A stretch of DNA of 64,000 bases from Aeromonas rivuli (GTDB lineage: Bacteria > Pseudomonadota > Gammaproteobacteria > Enterobacterales > Aeromonadaceae): contig NZ_CDBJ01000054.1 in NCBI RefSeq assembly GCF_000820045.1, positions 62,727-126,726 of the forward strand. Reading direction: 5' to 3'. Each line of letters opens with the position of its first letter. Positions within the stretch are counted from its first letter, which is position 1. The notes beneath the pieces were generated by a model, which was not told the DNA's origin, ran no database searches, and saw nothing but the letters and a program-made list of their open reading frames with translations. This document shows, one piece after another, positions 9,156-19,634 of the stretch. The position numbers were made by a program, and so were the translations under genes.

Positions 9156-9185
9156 AAAACACCTCCCTTGTGGAGGTGTTTTTTT
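9156..9185 (+). terminator. Terminator of rplY
   Basis: AACACCTCC and GGAGGTGTT form a perfect 9-bp stem with a 5-nt loop, followed by seven T residues. The A-run on the 5' side could also give limited function on the minus strand. Confidence 0.9.
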
Positions 9186-9325
9186 ATGTCTGGATTTCAC
9201 TTGAAAGGCGGGTGGCGAGCGTCCCTTGCCCGCTCCCCGCTCCCCGCTCAGTGTTTCGGCTGGTTGCCGCCACCTATCACCTCCACAAGCAGGGGGAGCC
9301 GCCCTTCGGGGTGCTGCCCCCTTGA

Positions 9326-9970
9326 TCACCAGACGGGCTGGGTGAGATAGGGATTGCTGACTCGCTCGCGGCCAAAGGTCGAGCTGGGGCCGTGACCCGG
9401 CACGAAGACGATGTCATCGCCGAGGGGCAACAGGGTCTCGGTGATCGAGCGAATGAGGGTGGCGTGATCGCCACGGGGAAAGTCGGTGCGACCTATGCCA
9501 CCGGCGAACAGCACATCGCCGACCCAGGCGAGCCGCTCACGCTGGCTGAGCAATACCACATGACCCGGGGTGTGGCCGGGGCAGAAATAGACCTCCAGCT
9601 CGCAGTTGCCGACTGTCACCTTGTCGCCCTGCGCCAGCCAGCCGTCCGGGTTGAAGGCGGGGGTGTGGGGGAAGCCGAACATCTGGCTCTGCTGGGGCAG
9701 CATGTCGAGCCAGAAGGCATCTTCCTGGTGGGGGCCGATGATCTTGACCCCGGTCTGCTCACGCAGGGAGTCGGCGGCGCCCACGTGATCCAGATGGCCG
9801 TGGGTCAGAATGATCTTCTCCAATACCAGATTGTGCCGGGCGATGGCGGCCAGCAACTTGTCGGCTTCACCACCGGGGTCGATCAGCGCGGCCTGGCGGG
9901 TCTCGTCACACCAGATGAGGGAGCAGTTCTGGGCGAAAGGGGTGACCGGGATCACCTCGAACTTCAACAT
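9326..9970 (-). CDS. gloC: Type II glyoxalase-like metallo-beta-lactamase-fold hydrolase (GloC/YcbL)
   Basis: A 214-residue metallo-beta-lactamase-fold enzyme, the size of E. coli GloC (YcbL, 215 aa). GloC hydrolyses S-lactoylglutathione to D-lactate and glutathione in methylglyoxal detoxification. Metal ligands are visible in THGHLDHVG (residues 56-64), in the PGHTPGHVV block, and in GDVLF and VPGHGP. The N-terminus ([14 protein letters not shown]) and the C-terminal NPYL..PVW also match YcbL. Its ATG overlaps the mnmH stop (ATGTTGA), and the AGGAGAG ribosome binding site lies within the mnmH coding end. It is therefore probably the third gene of a selD-mnmH-gloC operon. Confidence 0.92.
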   Translation of the reverse strand: MLKFEVIPVTPFAQNCSLIWCDETRQAALIDPGGEADKLLAAIARHNLVLEKIILTHGHLDHVGAADSLREQTGVKIIGPHQEDAFWLDMLPQQSQMFGFPHTPAFNPDGWLAQGDKVTVGNCELEVYFCPGHTPGHVVLLSQRERLAWVGDVLFAGGIGRTDFPRGDHATLIRSITETLLPLGDDIVFVPGHGPSSTFGRERVSNPYLTQPVW

Positions 9971-11094
9971 GGGGATCTCTCCTGATTGATCTCGGCGGCA
10001 TGCTGCTCGGCGAAGAAGGCGAGGCAGGCCTGCTTGTCACCGCGAAAGCGGATCCGCTCGCGTTTGTTGTTGAGCTGATAGAGATACATGGGATCGTAGT
10101 AGCGAGTCAGCAACAGCCGGATCCAGGCCAGGTGCAGCGCGGTATTGCCGCTGCTGGCCTGCTCCGCCAGGGCGGTCTGCATCAAGCCATCCAGCTCCCG
10201 GTGATCCTTGTCGCCGAGCCGCTTCTTGAGGCGCGCCAGGGCTTCGGTCAGGTAGCCGGCAAACAGCGGCCAGCCAGCCTCTGGCCCGTGCATCTCCTGG
10301 TAGCGTGACCAGAGATCCTGCACGTAATCGACCCGGATCTGTTCGGCACGCTCTTCCTGGGGCACATCCACCACCACCAGCGGGGCCTGGCACATGGCCT
10401 CATACAGGCTCAGTGGCAGGGCGCAGCGGCCGATGAGGCGACTCTCGTCTTCCACCACGAAGGCCCGCTCGCCCAGGTGACGGCGCTTGAGCAGCTCGAT
10501 GGCCAGCTTGTTCTCGAAGTTGATGTTGCTGGGTTGGCCTCCCGGCAACTGGCCAAAGGAGGAGCCCCTGTGATGGGCATGGCCCTCAAGATCCACCGCC
10601 TGGACAACCTGCTCCAGCATATGGGTCTTGCCGGAGCCGGTCATGCCGGTCAGCACTGTCCAGCCACATTCGGCCGAGGCGCTCTCCTGGGTATCTATCA
10701 GAAAGCGGCGCAGCTCCTTGTAGCCACCGGCCACCCGGGGGCGGGTGACCCCGGCCTCATGGAGCCACTGCTGCACCGTCTGGGAGCGCAGGCCGCCACG
10801 AAAGCAGTAGAGCAGGGCATCGGGCTGCTGGCGCAATTGCGCCAGCCAGCCATCGAGACGCGCTGCCCGCACGGCGCCCCCCACCAGCTTGTGGCCGAGG
10901 GCAATGGCGGCCGCCTGGCCCTGCTGCTTGTAACAGGTGCCGACCTTGGCGCGTTCTTCATCGGTCATCAGCGGCAGGCTGACGGCATGGGGGAAGGCCC
11001 CCTCCTTGAACTCGACGGGGGCGCGCAGGTCGATGAGTGGCACATCCTTGAGGAAAATAGTGGCCAAGTCCGTGGCGAGTGGCAGCGAACTCAT
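9964..11094 (-). CDS. mnmH: tRNA 2-selenouridine synthase MnmH (SelU/YbbB)
   Basis: A 376-residue enzyme (364 aa in E. coli) that replaces the sulfur of 2-thiouridine at the wobble position of some tRNAs with selenium, using selenophosphate. The N-terminal rhodanese domain has its catalytic cysteine at residue 97 ([10 protein letters not shown]). The C-terminal P-loop domain has GMTGSGKT at about 150-157. Both halves needed for geranylation/selenation chemistry are present. The start ATG overlaps the selD stop as ATGA, so translation of the selenophosphate synthase and its consumer is coupled. gloC follows with another overlap. Confidence 0.95.
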   Translation of the reverse strand: MSSLPLATDLATIFLKDVPLIDLRAPVEFKEGAFPHAVSLPLMTDEERAKVGTCYKQQGQAAAIALGHKLVGGAVRAARLDGWLAQLRQQPDALLYCFRGGLRSQTVQQWLHEAGVTRPRVAGGYKELRRFLIDTQESASAECGWTVLTGMTGSGKTHMLEQVVQAVDLEGHAHHRGSSFGQLPGGQPSNINFENKLAIELLKRRHLGERAFVVEDESRLIGRCALPLSLYEAMCQAPLVVVDVPQEERAEQIRVDYVQDLWSRYQEMHGPEAGWPLFAGYLTEALARLKKRLGDKDHRELDGLMQTALAEQASSGNTALHLAWIRLLLTRYYDPMYLYQLNNKRERIRFRGDKQACLAFFAEQHAAEINQERSPC

Positions 11095-12128
11095 TGAATG
11101 ACCTCGATAAAGCGTTCGCCATCCTTGACCATCAGCTCGCCGACCGGGGAGAGGGAGAGCCCGGCCGCACGGGCAATGCTCAGCAGCGCGGCCTCGCTCT
11201 CTTTACCGACGGCCACCAGCAGGCCGCCGCTGGTCTGGGGATCGCACAGGATATTGCGGGTGCGATCACTCATGGCATCGAGCTTGTCACCATAAGAGTC
11301 GAAGTTGCGCAGGGTGCCGCCCGGCACGCAGCCCTCATCCAGGTAGTAATCCACCTCGTCCAGCAGCGGCAGCGCCTTGAAGTTCAATCTGGCGCGCAGC
11401 CCGGATCCTTCGCACATCTCCAGCAGGTGGCCCGCCAGACCGAAACCGGTCACATCCGTCATGGCATGCACGCCGGGCAGGGCCGCAAACTGCTGACCAA
11501 TCTTGTTGAGGGTGCACATGGCCTCGGGGGCCAGTTGCTCATGCTCGGGTTTGAGCTTGCCCTTCTTCTGGGCCGTGGTGAGGATGCCGATGCCAAGGGG
11601 CTTGGTCAGATAGAGAATGTCGCCCACCTGGGCGGTGTCGTTCTGCTTGATGGCATCAAGCGGCACTATGCCGGTCACCGCCAGACCGAAGATGGGCTCG
11701 GGGGCATCGATGCTGTGACCGCCGGCCAGGGAGATCCCCGCCTCGTGGCACACCTGGCGACCGCCATCGATCACCTGCTGTGCCACTTCAGGCGCGAGGG
11801 TGTTGATGGGCCAGCCGAGGATGGCGATGGCGACGATGGGTTTGCCGCCCATGGCGTAGATGTCGCTGATGGCATTGGTGGCGGCGATGCGGCCAAAGGT
11901 AAAAGGGTCATCGACGATGGGCATGAAAAAATCGGTGGTGGAGACGATGCCCTGGCCGTTGCCGATATCGACCACGGCGGCGTCATCCTTGCTGCTGTTG
12001 CCGACGATCAGGGTCGGATCGTCGAAGCCCGGGATCTGGCTCTTGAGAATGGTGTCGAGCACCTTGGGAGAGATTTTGCAGCCACAGCCAGCGCCGTGGC
12101 TGTATTGGGTCAGACGAATGGAAGACAT
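11091..12128 (-). CDS. selD: Selenide, water dikinase (selenophosphate synthetase)
   Basis: A 345-residue enzyme (347 aa in E. coli) that makes monoselenophosphate from selenide and ATP. The glycine-rich active-site loop GAGCGCK carries an ordinary cysteine at the position occupied by Cys or Sec in the family. [11 protein letters not shown] and ITNAISD-like ([14 protein letters not shown]) segments form the metal and ATP site, and DPQTSGGLL is present near the C-terminus. As first gene of the operon it supplies mnmH directly. No selA, selB or tRNA-Sec is visible in the window, so here the selenium is demonstrably linked only to tRNA modification. The ATG is preceded by AAGGGGTAACT. Confidence 0.97.
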   Translation of the reverse strand: MSSIRLTQYSHGAGCGCKISPKVLDTILKSQIPGFDDPTLIVGNSSKDDAAVVDIGNGQGIVSTTDFFMPIVDDPFTFGRIAATNAISDIYAMGGKPIVAIAILGWPINTLAPEVAQQVIDGGRQVCHEAGISLAGGHSIDAPEPIFGLAVTGIVPLDAIKQNDTAQVGDILYLTKPLGIGILTTAQKKGKLKPEHEQLAPEAMCTLNKIGQQFAALPGVHAMTDVTGFGLAGHLLEMCEGSGLRARLNFKALPLLDEVDYYLDEGCVPGGTLRNFDSYGDKLDAMSDRTRNILCDPQTSGGLLVAVGKESEAALLSIARAAGLSLSPVGELMVKDGERFIEVIQ

Positions 12129-12482
12129 AGTTACCCCTTATGCAGAGGCGCTCGTGGCGCCATCTTGATAAACGCGCGGGCTCTGTCGCAACAGCAGGTA
12201 TCGCAACAATGCACCGCAAATACGGGTGGCCTCGGTGCCAACGGGGGCAGCGATGTCAGGTCACCATGAATGGCGACCAGGCCGGACGGGGAGAAGGGGC
12301 GACAAGGTGCGCCAGAGCAGCCCCGCCAAGGGCCACAGGACGGGACATTATGCCACAAAGGGGATAAGGGGTTCGAACTGGAATTCACCCCATGGGCAGC
12401 GAATGGTGGAAGGGGCACCCCGGGGGTAAGCGCACTAGACTATGACGGGTTGACCGCCGACATGATAGCCAGGACCCATCAG
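12129..12482. other. Divergent intergenic region selD / GST gene
   Basis: About 350 nt between two divergent genes. The plus strand stays open in the GST frame back to about 12270, but the added residues match nothing and lack a better ribosome binding site. I see no convincing promoter pair, hairpin or RNA gene here. Confidence 0.4.
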
Positions 12483-13127
12483 ATGAAACTCTACGCCCAC
12501 CCCTTCTCGTCTTACAGCCAGAAAGTGCTGATCGCCCTCTACGAGAATGCCATCTCGTTTGACTATCGGAACCTCGAAGATCCGGCGGCCAACGCCGAGC
12601 TTGTCGCCCTCTGGCCGCTCAAGCGCTTCCCGGTGCTGCTGGACAATGGCCGCACCATCCTCGAGAGCAGTACCATCATCGAGTACCTCCAGCACTGTTA
12701 CCCCAGCCCCGTTCAGCTGATCCCGGAGGGGGAGGCGGGGCTAGAGGTTCGCATGCTCGATCGCCTGTTCGACAACTATGTGATGACGCCGATGCAGAAG
12801 GTGGTACTGGACGGCTTGCGTCCAGATGGTGACAAGGATGCCTCTGGGGTGGCACAGGCGCGCGATTTGCTGGGCAGGATCTACCCCTGGCTCGACGATC
12901 GCCTGGCCGGACGCCGCTGGATAGCCGGCGATCGCTTCACCCTGGCCGATTGCGCCGCCGCCCCCTCACTCTTTTATGCCGACTGGGCCCACGAGATCCC
13001 CTCTCTCTATACCCGGCTGCGAGACTATCGCGCTCGGCTGCTGAGCCACCCCTCCGTCGCGCGTACCGTGGACGAGGCGCGCCCCTACCGCCACTATTTT
13101 CCGCTCGGGGCCCCCGCGCGGGACTAG
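12483..13127 (+). CDS. Glutathione S-transferase family protein
   Basis: A 214-residue protein with the two-domain GST layout. The N-terminal thioredoxin-like half runs through KLYAHPFSSYSQKVLIALYE, RFPVLLDNG and the glutathione-contacting ESSTIIEYL. The helical C-terminal half contains AGDRFTLADCAAAPSLFY, the usual N-capping-box region. A serine pair near the N-terminus probably replaces the catalytic tyrosine, as in beta/theta-like or SspA-like GSTs. The ATG at 12483 is chosen over an upstream frame extension because MKLYAHP starts the fold and CCAGGA precedes it. The substrate is unknown. It stands alone and is followed by a strong terminator. Confidence 0.85.
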   Translation: MKLYAHPFSSYSQKVLIALYENAISFDYRNLEDPAANAELVALWPLKRFPVLLDNGRTILESSTIIEYLQHCYPSPVQLIPEGEAGLEVRMLDRLFDNYVMTPMQKVVLDGLRPDGDKDASGVAQARDLLGRIYPWLDDRLAGRRWIAGDRFTLADCAAAPSLFYADWAHEIPSLYTRLRDYRARLLSHPSVARTVDEARPYRHYFPLGAPARD

Positions 13128-13214
13128 CGACATGGGCCAGGCCAATGGTGATTTTCACTGTGATGGCGAGTGGCGCCGGTATCTCCGATGGCAGGTCGCC
13201 ACCTGGCACAAGAG

Positions 13215-13242
13215 AGAGGCCCGCAATCGCGGGCCTCTTTTT
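13215..13242 (+). terminator. Terminator after the GST gene
   Basis: Perfect 10-bp stem AGAGGCCCGC/GCGGGCCTCT, 4-nt loop, then five T residues on the plus strand. The complementary strand ends TCTCTCTTG after the hairpin and could also end rlmI transcription. Confidence 0.88.
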
Positions 13243-13294
13243 GGCATGTTTTGGGTGGGTCATCCCCTCAGGAGAGATGTCGGGGAGGGCGCCC

Positions 13295-14488
13295 TTAGCG
13301 AGCGCGCACCACCATGCCCTTGAGGTAGAAGCCTTCCGGATAGGCGGTGCCGATGGGGTGATCCGAGGCCTGGGTGAGCAGCTCCAGGATCTGGGCATCG
13401 CGACCGGCATCGAGGGCCGCATCGGCCACTATCTTCTGGAACAGACTCTGCTCCATCAAGCCGGTGCAGGAGTAAGTCAGCAGCACGCCACCCGGCGCGA
13501 GCAACTGGAACGCCAGCATGTTGATGTCCTTGTAGCCACGGCAGGCGCCCAGCAGCTGGGCCTTGCTGTCGGCAAACTTGGGCGGATCCAGCACGATGAC
13601 GTCGAACTTCTCGCCCTTCTCGCGGTATTCGCGCAGCAGCTTGAACACGTCATGGCGCACGAACTGGGTGTTGGAGACATCCAGGCCGTTGAGCTCGGCG
13701 TTCTGACGGGCAACGTCCAGGGCGTTCTGGGAGAGATCGACGTTGACCACTTCCCGGGCGCCGCCCTTGAGGGCATAGATACCAAAGCCGCCGGTGTAGC
13801 AGAAGCAGTTGAGTACCCGCTTGCCTTCGGCGTACTTGGCGGCGGTCTGACGGTTATCGCGTTGATCCAGATAGAAACCGGTCTTGTGACCGTTGCGGAT
13901 GTCCACCAGGATCTTGACGCCGCCGTTCTCCTCGATCACCACAGGCTCGTTCGGTGTCTCGCCATAGATGACGCCAGTGCGCTCTTTGAGCCCCTCTTTC
14001 TTGCGCACCGCCACGTCGGAGCGCTCATAGATGCTGCACTCGGGGTAGAGGGTACGCAGGGCTTGGGTGATCAGCTCGCGCTGGAACTCGGCGCCGGCGG
14101 AGAGGATCTGGCACACCAGAAAGTTGGCGTAGCGATCGATGGTCAGACCCGGCAGGCCATCGGATTCGGCGGCGCACAGGCGATAACCGGTGAGGCCCTG
14201 ACGCTTGATCAGCGGATCCCGGGACTCCTGGGCATAGGAGAGGCGACGAATGAAGAAGTCGAGATCGACGGCCTCGTCTTTATCGAAGGTCCAGACCCTG
14301 GCGCGGATCTGGGAGCTGCCGGACCAGGCGCCCCGGGCGAGCCACTTGCCATCGTTGGAGTAGATCTCGACGGTGTCGCCATCGATGGGGTTGCCCTGCA
14401 CCTTGTCGATCCCCTTGGAGAAGATCCAGGGGTGACGGCGCAGCAGGGATTTTTCGCGGCCTTTGACGAGATAGATGGAAGCGCTCAT
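13295..14488 (-). CDS. rlmI: 23S rRNA (cytosine-5) methyltransferase RlmI
   Basis: A 397-residue SAM-dependent methyltransferase matching E. coli RlmI, which makes m5C1962 in 23S rRNA. An N-terminal PUA-like RNA-binding domain ([16 protein letters not shown], residues 7-22) precedes the Rossmann methyltransferase domain. That domain has [14 protein letters not shown] for SAM binding, VDLSQNAL, then DPPKFADSK, and the catalytic-cysteine segment YSCTGLM near residue 350. The start ATG at 14488 gives the family N-terminus. The gene lies downstream of the chemoreceptor gene on the same strand, but a hairpin terminator between them suggests a separate transcript. Confidence 0.95.
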   Translation of the reverse strand: MSASIYLVKGREKSLLRRHPWIFSKGIDKVQGNPIDGDTVEIYSNDGKWLARGAWSGSSQIRARVWTFDKDEAVDLDFFIRRLSYAQESRDPLIKRQGLTGYRLCAAESDGLPGLTIDRYANFLVCQILSAGAEFQRELITQALRTLYPECSIYERSDVAVRKKEGLKERTGVIYGETPNEPVVIEENGGVKILVDIRNGHKTGFYLDQRDNRQTAAKYAEGKRVLNCFCYTGGFGIYALKGGAREVVNVDLSQNALDVARQNAELNGLDVSNTQFVRHDVFKLLREYREKGEKFDVIVLDPPKFADSKAQLLGACRGYKDINMLAFQLLAPGGVLLTYSCTGLMEQSLFQKIVADAALDAGRDAQILELLTQASDHPIGTAYPEGFYLKGMVVRAR

Positions 14489-14508
14489 GGGAGTTGCCAG
14501 ATGGTCAA

Positions 14509-14538
14509 AAGAAATGGGGCCACATTCTATGTGGCCCC
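14509..14538 (-). terminator. Terminator of the chemoreceptor gene
   Basis: GGGGCCACAT/ATGTGGCCCC is a perfect 10-bp stem with a 3-nt loop. On the minus strand it is followed by ATTTCTTTTG. It lies in the gap between the chemoreceptor stop and the rlmI start. Confidence 0.75.
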
Positions 14539-14580
14539 TCCCAAAAACTCAAAGGCAAAACGCAGTGGTGATGGGTTGAC

Positions 14581-16011
14581 TCAGATCTTGAGACCACGCA
14601 GGGCCTGTGTCAGCTCCGTTGCCGTGGCCTTGAGGCCTGCGGTACCGGCCACCGAGGCGCTGGCGGACTCTTCCACCTGGCTCGCCTCGTGACGGACCCG
14701 GTCCAGATTGCGGCTGATCTCCTCGGCCACCGAACTCTGCTGCTCGGAGGCGGTGGCTATCTGGGTGCTCATCTCCAGCACCGCATCGCTGTGGTGGCTG
14801 AGCTTCTCGATATCCAACCCCACTTCGGCGATCAGACGCTGGCTCTGCTCGGCGCGCTCGACGGTTTTCTCCATGATGTCGTTGAGTGCGCCCGTGCCCC
14901 CTTGCAGCTCTTCGATCATCTTCTGGATCTCGACCGTGGCTTGCTGGGTGCGGCTGGCCAGGGTGCGTACCTCATCGGCGACCACCGCGAAGCCACGACC
15001 CTGCTCACCGGCCCGGGCCGCCTCGATGGCGGCATTGAGGGCCAGCAGGTTGGTCTGCTGGGAGATGGCATTGATGACGGCGATCACCTCGTTGATGCGA
15101 TTGGCGTTGTGGGTCAACCGCTCCACCGCGCCAGAGGCATTGCCTATCTCGCTGGCCAGGGTGCTGATGGCCTCTATGGTACGGGTCACCCGGTTGGCGC
15201 CCTGGTTGGCCTCGTCACTCGACTGGCGGGTCTGGGCCAGGGAGTCATTGGCATTGCGGGCGACCTCGCGAATGGCGGCGGACATCTGCTCCATGGCGGC
15301 GGCCAGGGAGTCCATGTGCTGGCGTTGATCCATGGCGAGAGATTCGCCGTCACTGGCATGTTCGCGAAACTCGTCGGCGGCCATGGTGAGGGCTTCAGCA
15401 GACTCTTCCACCAATTGCACTATCTTATGCTGACGGTCGGTAAATCTGTCGATGCTGCCCGCCAGCACGGAAAACTCGTCCCGGACCGGGAAGAAGTTGA
15501 GGCGATGGGTGAGATCGCCGTCAGCCACCGTCTGCAGGGCCTTGTTGGTGGAGTAGAGGGCGCCGCATACGAAGGTCATCAGATAATGGGTGACCAGTGC
15601 CATCAGCGCGGCCACCAGGGCGATGACGGTGAGGGTGCTGCCCTGGTTGTCCCAGGGGGAGAACTGGCTGGCATCCAGGGTGGCGGTGAGGTAGCCCGCC
15701 TGACCGGCACTGGCGGTGACGCTGCGGTGCTCGCCCTGCTCACTGATACCAGGAGTACCGCTGGGGCTTAAGCTCAAGCCGGCAGGCAGGGTCAGGGTCG
15801 GTTGCTGGCTGACCAGCTGCGCCGTGGTCTCCACCTTGCTTTGCAAGGCGTCGAGGCGCAGCTGCATCTGCTGGGCGTGGCTGCTCGATAGCAGATACCA
15901 GGAGAGTACCGCGATGAAGATCAGCGGGCACCAGAAGGTGATGAGGAATTTTTCACTGATGGTGAGATGAATGAGATAGCGGTCAACCCAACGAAACTTT
16001 ACTTCTTTCAT
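14581..16011 (-). CDS. Methyl-accepting chemotaxis protein
   Basis: A 476-residue chemoreceptor. It has a short cytoplasmic N-terminus and a first membrane helix near residues 17-38. A small periplasmic segment of about 85 residues follows, then a second helix ([19 protein letters not shown]) and a HAMP domain ([14 protein letters not shown]). The coiled-coil signalling domain has the highly conserved hairpin tip, [20 protein letters not shown] followed by FAVVADEVR. The small sensor region gives no ligand clue. Start choice is uncertain: ATG at 16011 gives [12 protein letters not shown], while an in-frame ATG at 16053 adds 14 residues. Neither has a strong ribosome binding site. A terminator separates it from rlmI; yccX diverges from it. 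Confidence 0.92.
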   Translation of the reverse strand: MKEVKFRWVDRYLIHLTISEKFLITFWCPLIFIAVLSWYLLSSSHAQQMQLRLDALQSKVETTAQLVSQQPTLTLPAGLSLSPSGTPGISEQGEHRSVTASAGQAGYLTATLDASQFSPWDNQGSTLTVIALVAALMALVTHYLMTFVCGALYSTNKALQTVADGDLTHRLNFFPVRDEFSVLAGSIDRFTDRQHKIVQLVEESAEALTMAADEFREHASDGESLAMDQRQHMDSLAAAMEQMSAAIREVARNANDSLAQTRQSSDEANQGANRVTRTIEAISTLASEIGNASGAVERLTHNANRINEVIAVINAISQQTNLLALNAAIEAARAGEQGRGFAVVADEVRTLASRTQQATVEIQKMIEELQGGTGALNDIMEKTVERAEQSQRLIAEVGLDIEKLSHHSDAVLEMSTQIATASEQQSSVAEEISRNLDRVRHEASQVEESASASVAGTAGLKATATELTQALRGLKI

Positions 16012-16095
16012 AATGGTATTTGCATCCTGCACAACAGAGAGTGTCGGCATCATTATCGGCTTGCCCTCTCATTGCTTAAGGAAAAGGTGTGAAAA

Positions 16096-16368
16096 ATGGG
16101 AGAGCAAGCGTTTTCGGTCAAGGTGTTTGGGCGAGTGCAAGGGGTGGGCTTTCGCTACTTCACTCAGGAGCGAGCCTTGCAACTGGGCTTGAGGGGGCAT
16201 GCCTATAACCTGGAGGATGGTTCGGTCGAGGTCGTGATCTGCGGACCCAGGGAGCAGGTACAGATGATGCTGGGTTGGCTCGAACACGGTCCGCGCACCG
16301 CCGCCGTGACCCACATCGAGTATTTGGCCCATGAGGGGGAGGTCAGGGCGGGCTTTCACATCAATTAG
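16096..16368 (+). CDS. yccX: Acylphosphatase YccX
   Basis: A 90-residue acylphosphatase that hydrolyses carboxyl-phosphate bonds such as acetyl phosphate. The catalytic arginine is in [11 protein letters not shown] (about residues 12-22) and the catalytic asparagine in [11 protein letters not shown] (about residue 38), both intact. Length matches the ~92-residue family norm. The ATG is preceded by AAGGAAAAGGTGTGAAAA. It diverges from the chemoreceptor gene and is followed after 150 nt by the CHAD gene on the same strand with no clear terminator between. Confidence 0.95.
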   Translation: MGEQAFSVKVFGRVQGVGFRYFTQERALQLGLRGHAYNLEDGSVEVVICGPREQVQMMLGWLEHGPRTAAVTHIEYLAHEGEVRAGFHIN

Positions 16369-16520
16369 CGCTAGGCTCGTCACGCCCGGACGCTCTGCTT
16401 GTTGGCGGTTCCGGGCAGGCGATGGGTCATGCCAAGGTGACAGATCCGCCCCCCTGGGGGTGACAGTGCCGGTGCGTTGGCATTGCCATGATGGGCATGG
16501 CAATAAACAGGAGTGACTTC

Positions 16521-17333
16521 ATGGACGATCCCTTACGCGAGCGACTGCTTGATCAGGCGCGTGCCCTCATCAATCACTATTGGGCCGCGACCCTGGCCCT
16601 GCGCCAGCAGGCGGGCCTGGAGCAAGTCCATGGCTACCGCATCGCGGCGCGCAGGCTCCATGCCCTGCTGGCCCTGTGGCGCCCGCTCATTTACCACCCC
16701 AGGCTGGAGCGGCGGCTGCTGAATTCGGTGCGCCGTCTCTCCCCGTTGCGGGATGAACAGGTCTACGCCAGCCATTTCTTGCATCACAAGGCCGCGAACA
16801 AAGGGGATGAGAAGGAGGGCAAGGGGGCAGTAGCTGAGCCTGTGCCACCCAAGGTGAACATGCTGGCGGTGGCCCTCGACGGCTGGCTCGATGCGGTACA
16901 ACAGGTGCCAGCAGGCTTTGATCCACTGCCCTGGTATCGGCTCCAGCTTGGTCTGCGACTGAGCCTGCTGCTCAACCAGAGTGATGATGAACAGAGCGCC
17001 AAATCCAAGAAGCTCAAGAATGACAAGCTGTTGCGCCAATGGCACAAGGCCCGGGTCGAGATCAAGCAGCTCCGCTATGGCTGCGAGCTCTTGGTGGCCA
17101 TGGGGGCGGGGGATCCGGATTGGCTGACCCTGCTTGGCCGTTGGCAGGAACAGCTGGGTCAGCTGCAAGATGGCCGGCAGTGGTACAAGCGGCTGCGCCG
17201 GGAAAAGAGCACCGCCAAGCAGCAACGGCTGTTGCGGGCCCTGCGCAAGAAAGGGGGCTGGCAGCTACAACGGCTCTCCTGTCAGCGCGGTGAACTCGTT
17301 GGGTTGAGCCTCTTGATGCTCAAGGTCGATTGA
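16521..17333 (+). CDS. CHAD domain-containing protein
   Basis: A 270-residue helical protein with conserved CHAD histidines and arginines in HGYRIAARRLHALL near the N-terminus and HKARVEIKQLRYGCELL near residue 185. CHAD domains bind inorganic polyphosphate, and many are attached to, or act beside, CYTH/triphosphatase domains; none is present here. A charged, low-complexity stretch around residues 90-105 separates the two halves. The ATG at 16521 follows CAGGAGTGACTTC, better than a start 33 nt upstream. The neighbouring acylphosphatase also handles phosphoanhydrides, a thematic link only. A perfect bidirectional terminator follows. Confidence 0.82.
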   Translation: MDDPLRERLLDQARALINHYWAATLALRQQAGLEQVHGYRIAARRLHALLALWRPLIYHPRLERRLLNSVRRLSPLRDEQVYASHFLHHKAANKGDEKEGKGAVAEPVPPKVNMLAVALDGWLDAVQQVPAGFDPLPWYRLQLGLRLSLLLNQSDDEQSAKSKKLKNDKLLRQWHKARVEIKQLRYGCELLVAMGAGDPDWLTLLGRWQEQLGQLQDGRQWYKRLRREKSTAKQQRLLRALRKKGGWQLQRLSCQRGELVGLSLLMLKVD

Positions 17334-17392
17334 GGCGCGGCGGCCAATCAGGCGCGGGGATTGCCACTCATCCTCCTTGGCGAGGGTGAGAC

Positions 17393-17421
17393 AAACAAGG
17401 GGCCCATTGGGCCCCTTGTTT
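17393..17421. terminator. Bidirectional terminator between the CHAD gene and metG
   Basis: Perfect 13-bp inverted repeat AAACAAGGGGCCC/GGGCCCCTTGTTT with a 3-nt loop. The convergent genes on both sides can share it. Confidence 0.9.
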
Positions 17422-17437
17422 GGTAATGGCGCGGGGT

Positions 17438-19471
17438 TTACTTGACCCGCATGCCTGGCTGGGCGCCGTCCTGGGGCTCCAAAATCCAGAGATCTTTTCC
17501 GCCGGGGCCCGCGGCCAGCACCATGCCCTCTGACATGCCAAAGCGCATCTTGCGCGGCGCCAGGTTGGCCACCATCACGGTCAGCTTGCCTTCCAGATCT
17601 TCCGGGTTGTAAGCGGATTTGATGCCGGCGAACACCTGACGGGTCTCACCACCGAGATCCAGCTGCAACTTGAGCAGCTTGTCGGCCTCAGGCACCGCTT
17701 CGGCCTTCTTGATCAGCGCCACCCGCAAGTCAATCTTGGCGAAATCCTCATAGGAGATGGTCGGGCTGATGGGGTCATCCGCCAGCGGGCCGGTGGGCTT
17801 GGGGGCCTGCTCCTTAGCCAGATCTTCCTTGGAGGCTTCGATCATGGCCTCAATCTTGGCCGGTTCGATGCGGGCGAACAGCGCCTTGAACGGGGCCAGC
17901 TGATGATTGGTGAGCGGCTGGGCCACCCCTTCCCAGCTGAGGGTCTCATTCAAGAAGGCTTCGGCGCGCTCGGCCAAGAGCGGCATGACCGGCTTCAGGT
18001 AGGCCATCAGCACCCGGAACAGGTTGATGCCCACGGAGCAGACGTCCTGCAGCTCGCTATCCGCGCCTTCCTGCTTGGCCAGTACCCAGGGGGCCTTGTC
18101 ATCGACGTAGCGGTTGGCCTTGTCGGCCAGGGCCATGATCTCGCGGATGGCGCGGCTGAACTCGCGGGCCTCGTAGGCCTCTGCGATGGAGGCGCTGGCG
18201 TTGGCAAACTCGTTGTAGAGCTCGGGTTCGCTGCAGCTATCGGCCAATTTTCCGTCGAAACGCTTGGTGATGAAACCGGCGTTGCGGGAGGCCAGGTTGA
18301 CCAGCTTGTTGACCACATCGGCGTTGACCCGGGAGACGAAGTCTTCCAGGTTCAAGTCCAGATCGTCGATGCGGCTGTTGAGCTTGGCGGCGTAGTAGTA
18401 ACGCAGGCACTCCGGATCCAGGTGCTTGAGGTAGGTGCTCGCCTTGATGAAGGTGCCCTTGGACTTGGACATCTTGGCGCCGTTGACGGTCACATAACCG
18501 TGCACGTTGACCTTGGTCGGCTGGCGGAAACCCGCCCCTTCCAGCATCGCCGGCCAGAACAGGCAGTGGAAGTAGGCGATGTCCTTGCCGATGAAGTGAT
18601 AGAGCTCGGCGGTGGAGTCTTGTCGCCAGTAGCTGTCGAAATCGATGTCGCCGCGCTTGTTGCACAGGTTCTTGAACGACGCCATATAGCCGATGGGGGC
18701 ATCCAGCCAGACGTAGAAGTACTTGCCAGGGGCGCCGGGGATCTCGAAGCCGAAGTAGGGGGCGTCGCGGGTGATGTCCCACTGCTGCAGGCCGCTCTCG
18801 AACCACTCCTGCATCTTGTTGGCCATCTCTTCCTGGATGGCGCCGGAGCCACGTACCCAGCCGGCGAGCCAGGTTTCGAACTGGGGCAGGTCGAAGAAGA
18901 AGTGCTCTGAGTCCTTCATCACCGGGGTGGCGCCGGAGACGGCGGATTTCGGATCGATGAGCTCGGTCGGGCTGTAGGTGGCGCCGCAAGCGTCGCAGTT
19001 GTCACCGTATTGCTCGGGGGACTTGCACTTGGGGCAGGTGCCTTTGACGAAGCGGTCCGGCAGGAACATGGACTTTTCCGGATCGAACAGCTGAGTGATG
19101 GTGCGGCCCTTGATGAAGTCGCCATCCTTCAGCCGCCCGTAGATCTGCTCCGCCAGCGCGCGGTTCTCATCGCTGTGGGTGGAGTGATAGTTGTCAAAGC
19201 TGATGTTGAAGCCGGCGAAGTCGGTTTGATGCTCCTCGGACACGGCCGCGATCATCGCTTCCGGGGTGATCCCGAGCTGCTGCGCCTTGAGCATGATGGG
19301 GGTGCCGTGGGCATCGTCGGCACAGACGAAATGCACCTGATGGCCACGCATTCGCTGATAACGAACCCAGATATCGGCCTGGATGTGTTCCAGCATGTGG
19401 CCAAGATGGATGGAGCCATTGGCATAGGGGAGGGCGCAGGTTACCAGCATTGTACGAGGATCAGTTGCCAT
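17438..19471 (-). CDS. metG: Methionyl-tRNA synthetase
   Basis: A 677-residue class I synthetase, identical in length to E. coli MetG, charging tRNA-Met for initiation and elongation. The HIGH-type motif HLGH is at residues 22-25. A zinc knuckle follows ([18 protein letters not shown]), and the KMSKS loop appears as [10 protein letters not shown]. The C-terminal ~110 residues form the EMAP-II/Trbp-like tRNA-binding domain, with DLRVALI and FAGIKSAY. The reading frame stays open far upstream of 19471. The start is placed at [19 protein letters not shown] because that is where the family begins. It diverges from apbC, the same neighbourhood as in E. coli. Confidence 0.97.
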   Translation of the reverse strand: MATDPRTMLVTCALPYANGSIHLGHMLEHIQADIWVRYQRMRGHQVHFVCADDAHGTPIMLKAQQLGITPEAMIAAVSEEHQTDFAGFNISFDNYHSTHSDENRALAEQIYGRLKDGDFIKGRTITQLFDPEKSMFLPDRFVKGTCPKCKSPEQYGDNCDACGATYSPTELIDPKSAVSGATPVMKDSEHFFFDLPQFETWLAGWVRGSGAIQEEMANKMQEWFESGLQQWDITRDAPYFGFEIPGAPGKYFYVWLDAPIGYMASFKNLCNKRGDIDFDSYWRQDSTAELYHFIGKDIAYFHCLFWPAMLEGAGFRQPTKVNVHGYVTVNGAKMSKSKGTFIKASTYLKHLDPECLRYYYAAKLNSRIDDLDLNLEDFVSRVNADVVNKLVNLASRNAGFITKRFDGKLADSCSEPELYNEFANASASIAEAYEAREFSRAIREIMALADKANRYVDDKAPWVLAKQEGADSELQDVCSVGINLFRVLMAYLKPVMPLLAERAEAFLNETLSWEGVAQPLTNHQLAPFKALFARIEPAKIEAMIEASKEDLAKEQAPKPTGPLADDPISPTISYEDFAKIDLRVALIKKAEAVPEADKLLKLQLDLGGETRQVFAGIKSAYNPEDLEGKLTVMVANLAPRKMRFGMSEGMVLAAGPGGKDLWILEPQDGAQPGMRVK

Positions 19472-19634
19472 AATACGTTCTTTATGTGCCTGTTGGGATG
19501 ATACAGTGCCGAGCATGTTACCCGAATTGGGGGCGGCCTGCCTAGGTCTGCGGCCCTTCATGGGCGCGGGCTTGGCCCTTATGAGGTAGGTTCTCCACTC
19601 ACCCTCAGCATAATGACGACATAATGAGGATTTC

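Noticed and set aside
11079-12269. Long plus-strand frame opposite selD
   Set aside because: Typical high-GC antisense frame over a conserved selD; its product is not protein-like.
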